This document shows, in pieces, positions 26,918 through 36,663 of a stretch of 61,651 nt of DNA. How positions within the stretch are numbered: the stretch's first letter is position 1; every line of letters begins with the position of its first letter. The DNA is from Allobosea sp. 12-68-7 (GTDB taxonomy: Bacteria > Pseudomonadota > Alphaproteobacteria > Rhizobiales > Beijerinckiaceae). The notes below the pieces were generated by a model, which was not told where the DNA came from, ran no database searches, and saw only the letters and a program-made list of their open reading frames with translations. The stretch spans positions 1 through 61,651 of the forward strand of contig NCCO01000007.1 of assembly GCA_002279705.1 (NCBI GenBank), read 5' to 3'. A program made the position numbers and the translations under genes.

Positions 26918-27097
26918 ACGAGGTCCCCTGTCGATGTCTGGGAGCGTTGGTCGCTCCATCTGGTCCTCACGATGGCATGGCTTTCGGGCGCGGCCAAGCG
27001 GGTCCCGGGGGTCGATTCCGGACCTGCGTCTTCAAAGGGTCGTCAGTGCGGCGGTTGCGATTGCCCTGCGGGCGGGATCGGCCTAACCCTTCCGCCC

Positions 27098-27877
27098 ATG
27101 AGCCTGAACGAGGACGAGGTCGAGCGCTATGCGCGCCATCTGGTGCTGCCGGAGATCGGCGGCCCGGGCCAGCAGAAACTCAAGCGTGCCCGGGTGCTGG
27201 TCGTCGGTGCCGGCGGCCTCGGGGCGCCGCTGATCCAGTACCTCGCCGCGGCGGGTGTCGGCCATATCGGCATCGTCGACGACGACATCGTCTCGCTGTC
27301 GAACCTGCAGCGCCAGACGATCTACGGCACGCACGACATCGGCGCCCACAAGGCCGTGGCGGCGGCGGCTTTCGTCAAGCGGCTGAACCCGCATGTCGTG
27401 GTCGAGGAGCATGTCACGCGGCTGGCCCCCCACAACGCCCGGGCGATGATCGCCTTCTATGACGTCGTCGCCGAGGGCTCGGACAATTTCGCGACGCGCT
27501 ATGCCGTCTCCGATGCCTGCTTCCACGAGCGCAAGCCTGTGGTGATGGCCGCGCTCGGACGCTTCGACGGCTCGCTGACGACGATCCGGGCCCATGAGAC
27601 GGGCGCGGACGGCCGCCCGAATCCGACCTGGCGCTGTCTCTTTCCGGACGTGCCGCCGCCGGGCACGGTCCCGACCTGCGCCGAGGCCGGCATCCTCGGC
27701 GCGCTGCCGGGCGTGATGGGCTCGCTGATGGCGCTGGAGGTCATCCGCGCGATCACCGGCTTCGGCGAGCCGCTGGTCGGCCGGCTGCTGCTGGTCGATG
27801 CCCTGACGATGCGCTTCGAGACGATGCGCTATGGCTGGGACGAGACGAACGCGCTCAACGGGATCACGGCCGGATAG
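27098..27877 (+). CDS. moeB: MoeB/ThiF-type adenylyltransferase (HesA/MoeB family)
   Basis: 259 residues from ATG 27098. The ATP-binding motif is VLVVGAGGLGAPLIQYLAAAG, and SLSNLQRQ holds the arginine finger. The segment VPTCAEAGILGALPG carries the conserved cysteine. There is no C-terminal rhodanese domain. E1-like enzymes of this kind adenylate the C-terminal glycine of MoaD or ThiS in molybdopterin or thiamine synthesis. No mo- or thi-genes are adjacent, so the partner is not fixed. The zinc-binding cysteine pairs of E. coli MoeB are not obvious. Confidence 0.85.
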   Translation: MSLNEDEVERYARHLVLPEIGGPGQQKLKRARVLVVGAGGLGAPLIQYLAAAGVGHIGIVDDDIVSLSNLQRQTIYGTHDIGAHKAVAAAAFVKRLNPHVVVEEHVTRLAPHNARAMIAFYDVVAEGSDNFATRYAVSDACFHERKPVVMAALGRFDGSLTTIRAHETGADGRPNPTWRCLFPDVPPPGTVPTCAEAGILGALPGVMGSLMALEVIRAITGFGEPLVGRLLLVDALTMRFETMRYGWDETNALNGITAG

Positions 27878-27905
27878 CGGCTCCCTTCGCGGCGCGCCGG
27901 CCGCC

Positions 27906-28856
27906 TCAGCCGCGATGAGCCACCTTGGCCTCGATCACGTCGAAGAGCTGCGCCGCCAGATCGGGCCCGCCGAGCTTCTTGATCGCCCGCACGCCGGTCG
28001 GGGCGGTGACGTTGATCTCGGTCAGCTTGCCATGGATCACGTCGATGCCGACGAGCAGCAGCCCGCGCTCGCGCAGCGAAGGCCCGATCGCCTCGCAGAT
28101 TTCGAGCTCCTTGGCCGAGAGGTCGGTCGGCCGGGCTGCGCCGCCGCGCACCATGTTGGCGCGCAGGTCGCCGACCGCCGGCACACGGTTCACCGCGCCT
28201 GCCGCCTCGCCATTGATCAGGATGATGCGCTTGTCGCCCTCCGAGATCTCCTTGATGTAGGCCTGCACGACCCAGGGCTCGCGGAAGAGATTGGCGAAGA
28301 GATCGTAGAGCGAGCCGAAATTCGGGTCGATCTTGCTGGTCTTGAACACGGTCGCGCCGCCATGGCCGTAGAGCGGCTTCATCACGATCTCGCCGAACTC
28401 GTCGCGGAAGGCCTCGATCTCGGCCTTGTCGCGGGTGATCAGCGTCGGCGGCATCAGCTCCGGGAAATGCGTGACGAAGATTTTCTCGGGCGCATTGCGG
28501 ACATGGAAGGGGTCGTTGACCACCAGCGTCTTCGGGTGGATCCGCTCCAGCATATGTGTGGTCGAGACATAGGCCATGTCGAAGGGCGGGTCCTGCCGCA
28601 GCAGCACGACGTCCAGCGTCGAGAGATCGGTGCGGACCTCGGCGCCGGCCGTGAAATGGTCGCCCTCGACATCGCGCACCGTGACCGGGCGGATCGGCGC
28701 CGTGACCTTACCGTCGCGCATCGACAGCTTGTCGGGCGTGTAGGTGAACAGCGTGTGCCCGCGCGCCTGCGCCTCGAGCATCAGCGCAAAGCCCGTATCG
28801 CCGGCGACCCGCAGGCGCTCGATCGGGTCCATCTGGATGGCGACGCTGAGGGTCAT
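27906..28856 (-). CDS. gshB: Glutathione synthetase
   Basis: 316 residues. The opening [15 protein letters not shown] is the usual one. Characteristic stretches are [29 protein letters not shown] and the ATP-grasp segments [14 protein letters not shown] and [14 protein letters not shown]. It joins gamma-glutamylcysteine and glycine with ATP in the cytoplasm. It lies downstream of rsmI-yraN, an arrangement I recall as common in alphaproteobacteria; 143 bp separate it from yraN. Confidence 0.95.
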   Translation of the reverse strand: MTLSVAIQMDPIERLRVAGDTGFALMLEAQARGHTLFTYTPDKLSMRDGKVTAPIRPVTVRDVEGDHFTAGAEVRTDLSTLDVVLLRQDPPFDMAYVSTTHMLERIHPKTLVVNDPFHVRNAPEKIFVTHFPELMPPTLITRDKAEIEAFRDEFGEIVMKPLYGHGGATVFKTSKIDPNFGSLYDLFANLFREPWVVQAYIKEISEGDKRIILINGEAAGAVNRVPAVGDLRANMVRGGAARPTDLSAKELEICEAIGPSLRERGLLLVGIDVIHGKLTEINVTAPTGVRAIKKLGGPDLAAQLFDVIEAKVAHRG

Positions 28857-28999
28857 GATGTGCGCTCCGGTTCTGGAGCGACCTTATCGACCCATGGGCG
28901 GGTGATCGGCAAGGGGCCGCGCCCGCGTCGCGCGACGCGCCATCGTGAACTGGAAACATGCCTCAGGCGAGACGGGGCTGCCCCGAGGCGTCCATCGGC

Positions 29000-29380
29000 C
29001 TAGAGTCCCAGTTCGGCGATCGCCGGCACATGGCGCGGCCAGCGCCAGGGAGCCAGAAAGACCGCGTCGGCCCGCAGATGATGCTCCATCGCCCAGGGGT
29101 TGAGCGCCAGCCACTGCCGGATCCGCAGCTCGACCAGCCGGTGCTTCTCGGGCGTGATCGCGATCAGGGCCTCGTCCATCGCCCCGCGCGCCTTGACCTC
29201 GACGAAGGCGATGGTCCGGCCGCGCTTCATGACCAGGTCGATCTCGCCGCCCTTGCCGCCGAAGCGCCTTGCCAGCGGACGATAGCCCTTCAGGCCGAGC
29301 CAGAGGATCGCGAGCCACTCCGCGCGCCGCCCGGTGACGCCGGAGCGGCGCGCGCGGCGGCTGCGGGCCTCGCCCGTCAC
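29000..29380 (-). CDS. YraN family protein (UPF0102, endonuclease-like fold)
   Basis: 126 residues from GTG 29380, whose codon overlaps the rsmI stop (GTGA). The restriction-endonuclease-like core shows [25 protein letters not shown], split as G-E-I-D-L-V and F-V-E-V-K (the D/E-x-K nuclease motif). The function is not established for most members. Long frames that extend further upstream are shadows of rsmI. Confidence 0.88.
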   Translation of the reverse strand: MTGEARSRRARRSGVTGRRAEWLAILWLGLKGYRPLARRFGGKGGEIDLVMKRGRTIAFVEVKARGAMDEALIAITPEKHRLVELRIRQWLALNPWAMEHHLRADAVFLAPWRWPRHVPAIAELGL

Positions 29381-30303
29381 GGCGTCTCGCGCGTCAGCTC
29401 CAGCGCGCGGGCATAGACCTTGCGCCGCGGCTGGCCGGTCTCGGCCGCGACCTGCGCCACCGCCTCCTTCAGCGAGAGGTCGGCGAGCGCGATCCGCAGC
29501 CGCTCGCCGACCGCGTCGCCGGCAGCCGCTTCCGTCTCGGCTCCGGGCGGGCCGATCACGACGACGATCTCGCCGCGCGCCTCTTCCTCGCCCTCGTAAT
29601 GGGCCGCCAGCGTCGACAAGGGCCCGCGCCGCACGGTCTCGTAGAACTTGGTCAGCTCGCGCGCGACGGCGCCCGGGCGCTCGCCGAGGACGCCCGCCGC
29701 GTCCGACAGCATCTCGGCCAGCCTGCGCGGCGATTCGAAGAAGACGAGCGTGCCGGGAATGGACGCGAGTTCGGTCAGCCGCCCGCGCCGCGCCGCCGCC
29801 TTGGGCGGCAGGAAGCCCTCGAAGAAGAAGCGGTCGGTCGGCAGGCCCGCCAGCACCAGCGCCGCCAGCACGGCGGAGGGGCCGGGAATGCCGGTGACCG
29901 GCAACCCCTCCGCGACGACCTCCGCCACCAGCTTGTAGCCGGGGTCGGAGACCAGCGGCGTGCCGGCATCGGAGATCAGGGCGAGCCTGCCGCCCTCGCG
30001 CAGCTTGGCGAGGATCTTGGGCCGCATCTGCTCGGCATTGTGCTCGTGATAGGGGTAGAGCGGCGTCGAGATGCCGTAATGCGCCAGCAGCGTCTTCGAG
30101 GTCCGCGTGTCCTCCGCGAGGACCGCATCCGCCGCCGCCAGCGTCGCCAGCGCGCGAAACGAGATGTCGCGCAGATTGCCGATCGGCGTCGCGACGATGT
30201 GCAGGCCGGGCGCCAGCGCTTCCGCCTCCGCCCTGATCCCGAAGGCGGTGTAGCTGGGTGCGCGCGGCGCGGCGGGGGCAGGGGCATGGGTCGGCGTCGA
30301 CAT
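29377..30303 (-). CDS. rsmI: 16S rRNA (cytidine(1402)-2'-O)-methyltransferase
   Basis: 308 residues. [25 protein letters not shown] and [18 protein letters not shown] are hallmarks of RsmI, a SAM-dependent tetrapyrrole-methylase-fold enzyme. It 2'-O-methylates C1402 in the ribosomal P-site region. It is coupled to yraN by a 4-bp overlap and divergent from the LpoA-like lipoprotein gene over a 190-bp gap. Confidence 0.95.
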   Translation of the reverse strand: MSTPTHAPAPAAPRAPSYTAFGIRAEAEALAPGLHIVATPIGNLRDISFRALATLAAADAVLAEDTRTSKTLLAHYGISTPLYPYHEHNAEQMRPKILAKLREGGRLALISDAGTPLVSDPGYKLVAEVVAEGLPVTGIPGPSAVLAALVLAGLPTDRFFFEGFLPPKAAARRGRLTELASIPGTLVFFESPRRLAEMLSDAAGVLGERPGAVARELTKFYETVRRGPLSTLAAHYEGEEEARGEIVVVIGPPGAETEAAAGDAVGERLRIALADLSLKEAVAQVAAETGQPRRKVYARALELTRETP

Positions 30304-30493
30304 GGCGGCGAACCTGCCACAGCCGTTGCCGCTGCGCCATCCGCGCGGGACAACGGCCTCGTCGCCCGCGGCTGCAACCCAGAGTTAACAACTTGAAAAT
30401 ACCCTGCCGCACTGGCAGGAGATTCCCCACGGTCGGGGGACTGTAACGCCGGACGGGCCTGCACCGATCCGGCACGAGATCTGGAGATCGCCC

Positions 30494-31702
30494 GTGTCGC
30501 GTCATCCGCTCAGGGAACCGGTCCGCCGCCGCAGTCTCTCATCGCTGGCGGTGCTCGCCTGCCTGTCTCTGTCGGCCTGCAGTGGCGGGCCGAGCGGGCT
30601 GCCGGGCTTCGACACCGCCCCGCCGCAGGCGCAGCCGGCGCAGAGCACGGGCCAGACGATCGGCACCGGCAAGGTCAAGGTCGGGCTGATCCTGCCGCTG
30701 ACCGCTGATGGCCAGGGCGCCGTCGTCGGCAACTCGCTGAGGAACGCCGCCGAGATGGCGCTCTCCGAGTTTCCCAACGCCGATCTGACGTTGCTCGTGA
30801 AGGATGACCGCGGCACGCCCGAGGGTGCCCAGGCCGCGGCGCAGGAGGCGCTCGCCGAGGGCGCCGAACTCCTCATCGGGCCGCTCTTCGCGCCCTCCGT
30901 CCAGGCGGCCGGGCAGGTCGCGCGCGCCGCCAACCGTCCGGTCATCGCCTTCTCCAGCGACACCAACGTCGCCAGCCGCGGCATTTACCTGCTCTCCTTC
31001 CCGCCCGAGAACGACGTCAACCGCGTCATCGCCTACGCCTCGCAGCAGGGGCGCAAATCCTTCGCCGCCCTGGTGCCGGACACCGCCTATGGCAAGGTCG
31101 TCGAGGCCGCCTTCCAGCAGGCGGTCGCAGGCCGTGGCGGCCGCGTCGTCGTGATCGAGCGCTTCTCGCCGGACTCGAACGCCATGGCCGCCGCGGCGCG
31201 GCGCCTGATCCCTGCCCTGCAGCAGGCCGATGCGCTCTTCGTGCCCGCCGCCGCCGATACCATGCCGGCACTCGGCCTCGCCCTGCAGCAGGCGGGTTAC
31301 GATCCCGCCAAGGTCAAGCCGCTCGGCACCGGCGTCTGGAACGACGCCAATGTCGCGCGCGTGCCGGCGATCCAGGGCGGCTGGTTTGCCTCGCCCGACA
31401 CGGCCGGCTTCAACGCCTTCGCCGGCCGCTACCAGACGCGTTTCAACAGCGCCCCGACGCGTACGGCGACGCTCGCCTATGACGCGGTCTCCCTGGCGGC
31501 GGCGCTGGCGCGCACGCAAGGGTCGCAGCGTTTCTCGGAGTCGGTGCTGACCAATGTCTCGGGCTTCGCCGGCGCCGACGGCGTCTTCCGCTTCCGCCCC
31601 GACGGGCAGAACGAGCGCGGGCTTGCGGTCTTGGAACTCCGCAACGGCCAGATCGTCACCATCAACGCCGCCCCGCGCGATCTCGGGCCGCGCACGCAGT
31701 AG
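30494..31702 (+). CDS. Penicillin-binding protein activator, LpoA-like lipoprotein
   Basis: 402 residues from GTG 30494. A lipoprotein signal with lipobox LSAC (SLSACSGGP) is followed by a Pro/Gln-rich linker. A periplasmic-binding type 1 domain follows ([35 protein letters not shown]). This matches the C-terminal domain of LpoA, which activates the peptidoglycan synthase PBP1A in gammaproteobacteria. Outer-membrane anchoring and an activator role are inferred. Its position next to rsmI-yraN supports the family call. Confidence 0.82.
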   Translation: MSRHPLREPVRRRSLSSLAVLACLSLSACSGGPSGLPGFDTAPPQAQPAQSTGQTIGTGKVKVGLILPLTADGQGAVVGNSLRNAAEMALSEFPNADLTLLVKDDRGTPEGAQAAAQEALAEGAELLIGPLFAPSVQAAGQVARAANRPVIAFSSDTNVASRGIYLLSFPPENDVNRVIAYASQQGRKSFAALVPDTAYGKVVEAAFQQAVAGRGGRVVVIERFSPDSNAMAAAARRLIPALQQADALFVPAAADTMPALGLALQQAGYDPAKVKPLGTGVWNDANVARVPAIQGGWFASPDTAGFNAFAGRYQTRFNSAPTRTATLAYDAVSLAAALARTQGSQRFSESVLTNVSGFAGADGVFRFRPDGQNERGLAVLELRNGQIVTINAAPRDLGPRTQ

Positions 31703-31711
31703 TCGCAGGCG

Positions 31712-32041
31712 TCAGGCGGCTTTCGGTGCAGGCACGAAGGGCTTGACGTCGATGCTGCCCGCGCGCTTCCGCGCCTCGGCGATGTCGAAACTGTTCTGCA
31801 TGCGCATCAGCGTATCCATGGACAGCCCAAAGGCCTTCTCGAAACGCAAGGCCATCTCGGCGGAGAGTGCGGCGCGCTCGTTCAGGAGGGCGGACAGCGC
31901 CGGGCGCGTGACCCCCAGAACGGCTGCGGCTGCCGTCACCGATAATTCGGCGGGTTCGATGACCTCGGTCTTGAGGAAGCTCCCGACATGCGGCGGGTCT
32001 TTCAGCCGGTAGCCCTCGCGAGGAGCGGTTTCATCATCCAT
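31712..32041 (-). CDS. higA: HigA-type antitoxin (XRE helix-turn-helix)
   Basis: 109 residues. The HigA opening HVGSFLKTEVIEPAELS leads into a helix-turn-helix AAAVLGVTRPALSALLNERAALSAEMA. A proline-rich tail follows. It should bind and neutralise the HigB toxin and repress their shared promoter. Its start overlaps the higB stop by one base. The order toxin-antitoxin is the usual higBA order. Confidence 0.9.
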   Translation of the reverse strand: MDDETAPREGYRLKDPPHVGSFLKTEVIEPAELSVTAAAAVLGVTRPALSALLNERAALSAEMALRFEKAFGLSMDTLMRMQNSFDIAEARKRAGSIDVKPFVPAPKAA

Positions 32042-32331
32042 CAGTGGTAATCCTCATAGTCCAGATCGATGATCTCGATGTCGTTCTGTTCGATACGAAA
32101 AGTCAGGCGCCAGTTCTTCGTCACGAACAGGCTCCAGACGCCCTTCCGGTCGCCCGTCAGCAGGTGAGCCTTCCAGGTCGGGACGAAACGAAGTTCGTCA
32201 GGGCCCTGCATGTCCTGCAGGAACGCGATCATCTTGCGGAGCTTGTCGACGACCTGCGGCTGAAGGCCTGACGAATCGTCCGCCTCGACCAGCCGGCGCA
32301 AGCCCCGGTGCCTGATGGTCCGGATTCGCAT
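32041..32331 (-). CDS. higB: HigB-type toxin (RelE/ParE superfamily mRNA interferase)
   Basis: 96 residues. The family pattern GLRRLVEADDSSGL, RFVPTWKAHLLTGDRKGVWSL and NWRLTFRIEQNDI is clear. HigB proteins cut mRNA at the ribosome, with conserved basic residues near WRLTFR acting in catalysis. The gene lies between hemW and higA, with its own promoter and operator-like repeats just upstream, so the module is transcribed independently of hemW. Confidence 0.9.
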   Translation of the reverse strand: MRIRTIRHRGLRRLVEADDSSGLQPQVVDKLRKMIAFLQDMQGPDELRFVPTWKAHLLTGDRKGVWSLFVTKNWRLTFRIEQNDIEIIDLDYEDYH

Positions 32332-32339
32332 TGCCGAGC

Positions 32340-32388
32340 GATATAGCAGCCGAGCCCCGTTTCGTAAAGCGAGGCTTTACGCTTTACG
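32340..32388 (-). promoter_or_regulatory. higBA promoter and inverted-repeat operator
   Basis: On the minus strand, TTTACG (32368-32363) and TATATC (32345-32340) are spaced by 17 bp. CGTAAAGC at 32363-32370 is the exact inverted complement of GCTTTACG at 32381-32388, with another GCTTTAC at 32374-32380 between them. The operator overlaps the -35 box and covers the hemW stop codon, a good arrangement for HigA autorepression. Confidence 0.6.
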
Positions 32389-33583
32389 CCGCCAGATCCG
32401 CCACCACCGCGTCCAGCACCAGCGCGCCCTCGGGCGAGCAGGCGAGCTTGCCGCCGGGCTTGCGGACGAGCAGCCGGTCGAGCACGAGGCTGGTCACGCG
32501 CCGCTCGTTCAGCGCGCGGCCCGACAGGGCCCTGAACACGGCCGGGTCGATGCCCTCGACCAGCCGCAGTCCCATCAGCAGATATTCGTCGCCCTGCGCC
32601 ACTGTATCGAGGCGCTCGTTCTCGACCAGCGCATGCCCCTCCGCCTCGACGCGCTCCAGCCAGGCCTCGGGCCGCTTCTCGGTCGAATGCGCCATCCGCC
32701 CCTCCGCCGTGACGAGGCGGCCATGGGCGCCGGGTCCGACACCGGCATATTCGCCATAGCGCCAGTAGACGAGATTGTGCCGGCATTCCGCGCCCGGCCG
32801 GGCATGGTTGGAAATCTCGTAGACCGGCAGGCCGTGCTTGGCCGTGATCTCCTGCGTGATCTCGTAGAGCACGGCGCCCGCATCGTGATCGGGGACCGCG
32901 AGCTTGCCGGCCTTGAACAGCCGCTCGAACATCGTGCCGGGCTCGATGGTGAGCTGATAGAGCGAGAGATGCTCGGCGGCGTGGCTGATCGCCAGCTCCA
33001 GCTCGGCCCGCCACAAATCCGGCGTCTGCGTCGGCGTGCGGGCATAGATCAGATCGAAGGAGTAGCGCTCGAAACACTTCCGCGCGATCGCGACCGCATC
33101 CAGCGCCTCTTGCGTCGAATGCATCCGCCCGAGCGCCTTGAGATCGGCATCGTTCAGCGCCTGCACGCCGAGCGAGACGCGGTTGACGCCGGCGGCCCGG
33201 AAATCGGCGAAGCGTCCGGCCTCGACGCTGGTCGGGTTGGCCTCGAGCGAGACCTCGCAATACGGGTCGATCGCCCAGGCCTCGCCGATCGCATCGAGGA
33301 TCGCGCCGACCGTGCGTCCCTCCATCAGTGAGGGCGTGCCGCCCCCGAAGAAGATCGAGGTGACGGTCCGCCCGGGCGCCAGCGTCGCCCGATGGGCGAT
33401 CTCGCGCCGGAAGGCCGCGACATAGCGGGCCTGGTCGGGCGGCTGCAGCCGGACATGGGAGTTGAAGTCGCAATAGGGGCATTTGGCCAGGCAGAAAGGC
33501 CAGTGCACATAGACGGCGAAGCCCGCATCCGACGTCGGATGCGGGATCGGAGATGTCGGCGCGAGGGTGGCCGCGCCGCTCAC
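32384..33583 (-). CDS. hemW: Radical SAM heme chaperone HemW
   Basis: 399 residues. The radical SAM [4Fe-4S] motif is CLAKCPYC (C-x3-C-x2-C), followed by DFNSHV. SIFFGGGTPSLM and GVQALNDADLKALGR are typical of HemW, an oxygen-independent coproporphyrinogen oxidase relative that handles heme insertion. The extra cysteine after CxxxCxxC seen in true HemN (C-x-C) is absent, since F follows D, supporting HemW. The start overlaps the rdgB stop (ATGA). Confidence 0.93.
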   Translation of the reverse strand: MSGAATLAPTSPIPHPTSDAGFAVYVHWPFCLAKCPYCDFNSHVRLQPPDQARYVAAFRREIAHRATLAPGRTVTSIFFGGGTPSLMEGRTVGAILDAIGEAWAIDPYCEVSLEANPTSVEAGRFADFRAAGVNRVSLGVQALNDADLKALGRMHSTQEALDAVAIARKCFERYSFDLIYARTPTQTPDLWRAELELAISHAAEHLSLYQLTIEPGTMFERLFKAGKLAVPDHDAGAVLYEITQEITAKHGLPVYEISNHARPGAECRHNLVYWRYGEYAGVGPGAHGRLVTAEGRMAHSTEKRPEAWLERVEAEGHALVENERLDTVAQGDEYLLMGLRLVEGIDPAVFRALSGRALNERRVTSLVLDRLLVRKPGGKLACSPEGALVLDAVVADLAA

Positions 33584-34227
33584 GCCGGAGCCCTGAGGCA
33601 GGCGGCCGCCAGCTGCTTGAAGGCGCGCGCCCGGTGCGAGAGCGCGTCGTCCATGCCGCTCTTCACGGTGCTCGACATCTCCGCGAAGGTCACCTGGTAG
33701 CCGTCGGGCTGGAAGATCGGATTGTAGCCAAAGCCGCCGCTGCCACGCGGCGCGTCGACGATGCGGCCATGCACGCGACCCTCGAACAGCTCCTCATGGC
33801 CGTCCGGCCAGGCGATCACCAGCGCCGAGACGAAATGCGCCTTGCGCTGCTCCGGCGCCGTCGCACCACGCTTGGCCATCTCGGCGAGCACGCGCGCCAT
33901 CGCCGGCTTGAAGTCCTTGCCCGGGCCGGCCCAGTTCGCCGAGAACAGCCCCGGCGCGCCGTCGAGCACATCGATGCAGAGCCCGGAATCGTCGGCCAGC
34001 GCCGGCAGGCCGGACGCCTTGGCTGCGGCATGGGCCTTGATCGCGGCATTCTCCGAGAACATGTAGCCGGTCTCGTCGGGCTCGGGCAGGCCGAGTTCTC
34101 CGGCCGAGACCAGCTCGATTCCGAACGGCGCCATCAGCTCGCGCATCTCGACGAGCTTGCCCTTGTTGTGGGTCGCGATCACGACCTTGCCGGTGAGGAG
34201 GCGGTGGGATTGGTAGTTTTCGTTCAT
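33580..34227 (-). CDS. rdgB: RdgB/HAM1 non-canonical purine NTP pyrophosphatase
   Basis: 215 residues from ATG 34227. Hallmarks are VVIATHNKGKLVEM, the catalytic ADDSGLCIDVLDGAPG, and the C-terminal ALSHRARAF. It hydrolyses dITP, XTP and similar damaged nucleotides to monophosphates, keeping them out of DNA. It is coupled to hemW by a 4-bp overlap. A 50-residue membrane-protein frame ends 14 bp upstream of it. Confidence 0.94.
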   Translation of the reverse strand: MNENYQSHRLLTGKVVIATHNKGKLVEMRELMAPFGIELVSAGELGLPEPDETGYMFSENAAIKAHAAAKASGLPALADDSGLCIDVLDGAPGLFSANWAGPGKDFKPAMARVLAEMAKRGATAPEQRKAHFVSALVIAWPDGHEELFEGRVHGRIVDAPRGSGGFGYNPIFQPDGYQVTFAEMSSTVKSGMDDALSHRARAFKQLAAACLRAPA

Positions 34228-34241
34228 ATCCAGTGCCCACC

Positions 34242-34394
34242 TCAATCGTCACTTGGAGGGCTGTCAGCTCGATCAACCGTGCTTGAATGTTCGCGTCGGT
34301 TGCCCTTGCTGGGTCGTCGAAAACTCACTGCGACAGCCGCAATCAGAATTGCGAGAGCAATCCCAATCCCAAGTGCGATCTCAAGCCACGACAT
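34242..34394 (-). CDS. Small single-span membrane protein (50 aa)
   Basis: On the minus strand, ATG 34394 opens a 50-codon frame ending TGA at 34242. The sequence starts MSWLEIALGIGIALAILIAA, one hydrophobic helix, then a basic stretch (FRRPSKGNRR) and an acidic, serine-rich tail ending PPSDD. AAGG lies 7 bases upstream of the ATG. It fits exactly between rph and rdgB in the same direction, 9 bp after rph. The positive-inside rule would place the N-terminus outside. I recognise no family. Its codons are less GC-rich than its neighbours. Confidence 0.6.
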   Translation of the reverse strand: MSWLEIALGIGIALAILIAAVAVSFRRPSKGNRREHSSTVDRADSPPSDD

Positions 34395-34403
34395 CACCGT
34401 ACC

Positions 34404-35120
34404 TTATGCCACCGCCGCTTTCTGCAGCGCGACCAGCTTGCTCACCCCGCCCTTGGCGAGCCGCATCAGCGCCATCAGCTCCTCCTCGGAGAAGGGCGCG
34501 CCCTCGGCCGTGCCCTGCACCTCGACCAGCCCGCCCGAGCCGGTGATGACGAAATTGGCGTCGGTCTGCGCGCCGGAATCCTCGACATAATCGAGGTCGA
34601 GCACCGGGTTGCCGGCGACGATGCCGCAGGAAATCGCCGCGACATGGTCCTTCAGCGGGTTGGAACCCTTCAGCATTGAACGCGCCTCCATCCATTTCAG
34701 CGCGTCGTGCAGCGCCACCCAGGCGCCGGTGATCGAGGCCGTGCGCGTGCCGCCATCGGCCTGCAGCACGTCGCAGTCGACGACGATCTGGCGCTCGCCG
34801 ATCGCGGTCAGGTCGACCACGGCGCGAAGCGAGCGCCCGACGAGGCGCTGGATTTCCTGCGTGCGGCCGGACGGCTTGCCGGAGGTCACCTCGCGGCGGT
34901 TGCGCTCATGCGTGGCGCGCGGCAGCATCGCATATTCGGCGGTGACCCAGCCCTTGCCGGTGCCGCGCAGCCAGGGCGGGCCCTTCTCCTCGACGGTCGC
35001 GGCGCACAGCACCCGGGTCTCGCCAAACGAGACCATGCAGGAGCCCTCCGCATAGCGCACGACGCCGCGTTCGAGCGTGACCTTGCGCATCTCGTCTGCG
35101 GCGCGTTTGGAGGGTCGCAT
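34404..35120 (-). CDS. rph: Ribonuclease PH
   Basis: 238 residues with the typical start [19 protein letters not shown] and RNase PH core [20 protein letters not shown], where basic residues bind the tRNA and phosphate. It trims the 3' ends of tRNA precursors by phosphorolysis. The length matches the active enzyme, unlike the truncated E. coli K-12 form. It is divergent from hrcA over a 148-bp gap. Confidence 0.96.
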   Translation of the reverse strand: MRPSKRAADEMRKVTLERGVVRYAEGSCMVSFGETRVLCAATVEEKGPPWLRGTGKGWVTAEYAMLPRATHERNRREVTSGKPSGRTQEIQRLVGRSLRAVVDLTAIGERQIVVDCDVLQADGGTRTASITGAWVALHDALKWMEARSMLKGSNPLKDHVAAISCGIVAGNPVLDLDYVEDSGAQTDANFVITGSGGLVEVQGTAEGAPFSEEELMALMRLAKGGVSKLVALQKAAVA

Positions 35121-35268
35121 GGCGGTATCCTGATGGTTCGGGGTTGGCGGCTTGTAGGCGGTCGCCGCAGATGCGGCAAGGCGGACAGGGGTCGCACGCG
35201 TTTTCGCTTGATCGGGCGCCGCTCCGGATCAACAATAAGCCCATGTCGAGAAAGCCGTTTCGCCTGAG

Positions 35269-36354
35269 ATGAGCGCCCACACGCCGCGTCCCGACACAGC
35301 CAGCGGGTTGATCGAGACCGATCAGCGCTCGCGCGAGATCTTCCGCCAGATCGTCGACGGCTTTCTCGCGACCGGCGAGCCGGTCGGCTCGCGCAACATC
35401 GCCAGGCTGCTGCCGATGGCGCTGTCGCCGGCGACGGTGCGCAACGTCATGACCGACCTCGAACTGGCCGGCCTGATCTACGCCCCCCACACCTCGGCCG
35501 GGCGCCTGCCGACCGAGCGGGGCCTGCGCTTCTTCGTCGATGCGATGATGGAGGTCGGCAATCTGACCTCCGACGAGCGCACCCGCATCGAGGCGCAGAT
35601 GAAGGCCGCCGCCACCGGCCGCACGCTCGACGGCACGCTGACCGAGGCCTCGGCCCTGCTCTCGGGCCTCTCGCGCGGGGCGGGCGTCGTCGTCACGACC
35701 AAGGCCAACGCCCGGCTGAAGCACATCGAGTTCGTCCGCCTCGACCCGACGCGCGCGCTCGTCGTGCTGGTCGCCGATGACGGCACGGTCGAGAACCGGC
35801 TCCTGAGCCTGCCGGCCGGTCTCCCGGCCTCCGCGCTGACGGAGGCCGCCAACTTCCTGAATGCCCGCATCCTCGGTAAGACGCTGGGCGAGCTGCGCGC
35901 CGAGATCGCCCAGCACCGCGAACAGATGGAGCGCGAGCTCGACTCGCTGACCGCGAGGCTGGTCGAGAGCGGCATCGCCACCGCCTCGGGCCCGAGCTCC
36001 GACCGCCATCTCATCGTGCGCGGCCAGGCCAATCTGCTGGAGGATCTCAAGGCGCAGGAGGATCTCGAGCGCATCCGCCTGCTTTTCGGCGATCTCGAGA
36101 CCCAGACCGACGTCATCGACCTGCTGGCGCGGGCGGAGGCCGGCGACGGCGTGCGCATCTTCATCGGCTCGGAGAACAAGCTGTTCTCGATGTCCGGCTC
36201 CTCGATGGTCGCCGCCCCCTTCCGCGACTCCGAGCAGCGCATCGTCGGCGTCGTCGGCATCATCGGCCCGACCCGGCTGAACTATGCCCGCATCGTGCCG
36301 ATGGTCGACTACACCGCCAAGGTGGTCGGGCGGTTGCTGGACGGGGCGCGGTAG
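35269..36354 (+). CDS. hrcA: Heat-inducible transcription repressor HrcA
   Basis: 361 residues. The N-terminal winged helix includes [25 protein letters not shown], and the middle shows [23 protein letters not shown], both diagnostic. HrcA binds CIRCE elements upstream of groESL and similar operons and represses them until heat shock. No CIRCE element is visible in this window. The usual downstream partner grpE is not next to it; a vapBC module is there instead. Confidence 0.96.
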   Translation: MSAHTPRPDTASGLIETDQRSREIFRQIVDGFLATGEPVGSRNIARLLPMALSPATVRNVMTDLELAGLIYAPHTSAGRLPTERGLRFFVDAMMEVGNLTSDERTRIEAQMKAAATGRTLDGTLTEASALLSGLSRGAGVVVTTKANARLKHIEFVRLDPTRALVVLVADDGTVENRLLSLPAGLPASALTEAANFLNARILGKTLGELRAEIAQHREQMERELDSLTARLVESGIATASGPSSDRHLIVRGQANLLEDLKAQEDLERIRLLFGDLETQTDVIDLLARAEAGDGVRIFIGSENKLFSMSGSSMVAAPFRDSEQRIVGVVGIIGPTRLNYARIVPMVDYTAKVVGRLLDGAR

Positions 36355-36372
36355 CAACCCTGGGCTCGAGGT

Positions 36373-36395
36373 GATATCTATCGGTGATAGGTATC
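36373..36395. promoter_or_regulatory. Inverted-repeat operator of vapBC
   Basis: GATATCTATC and GATAGGTATC are inverted complements with one mismatch, separated by GGT. The repeat ends 16 bp before the vapB start and contains TATC/GATA blocks that stand out from the GC-rich surroundings. VapB proteins bind such repeats to repress their own operon. Confidence 0.6.
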
Positions 36396-36411
36396 GCGGG
36401 TGGAGGAGGCC

Positions 36412-36663
36412 ATGAGTGCGGGGACTGCCAAGCTGTTCTGGACCGGGCGTTCGCAAGCCGTGCGCCTGCCGAAGGAGTTTCGTTTCGAGGGCGACACCGT
36501 TCGCATCAGGCGCGAGGGGCGCCGTATCGTGCTGGAGCCGGTCGATGACGACTGGGCGTGGCTGAAGAAGCTCAGTGGCACGGTCGATCCGGATTTCGAG
36601 GCCGCCGTGAACGAGGAGGTTCCCGAGCAGGAAAGGCCTGAGCTCGACGACCTCTTCAAATGA
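36412..36663 (+). CDS. vapB: VapB-type antitoxin (AbrB/MazE-like)
   Basis: 83 residues from ATG 36412, with GGAGGAGG just upstream; a start at 36400 is possible. The N-terminal swapped-hairpin DNA-binding fold shows KLFWTGRSQAVRLPKEFRFEGDTV (in parts, GRSQAVRLPKEFRF). An acidic C-terminus (PELDDLF) is likely to block the toxin active site. The coding end overlaps the vapC start (ATGA). Confidence 0.9.
   Translation: MSAGTAKLFWTGRSQAVRLPKEFRFEGDTVRIRREGRRIVLEPVDDDWAWLKKLSGTVDPDFEAAVNEEVPEQERPELDDLFK

Noticed and set aside
25724..27877. 717-codon frame that ends as the MoeB-like protein
   Set aside because: Only the part from ATG 27098 resembles a protein family. The earlier part is antisense to the BMP binding-protein gene.
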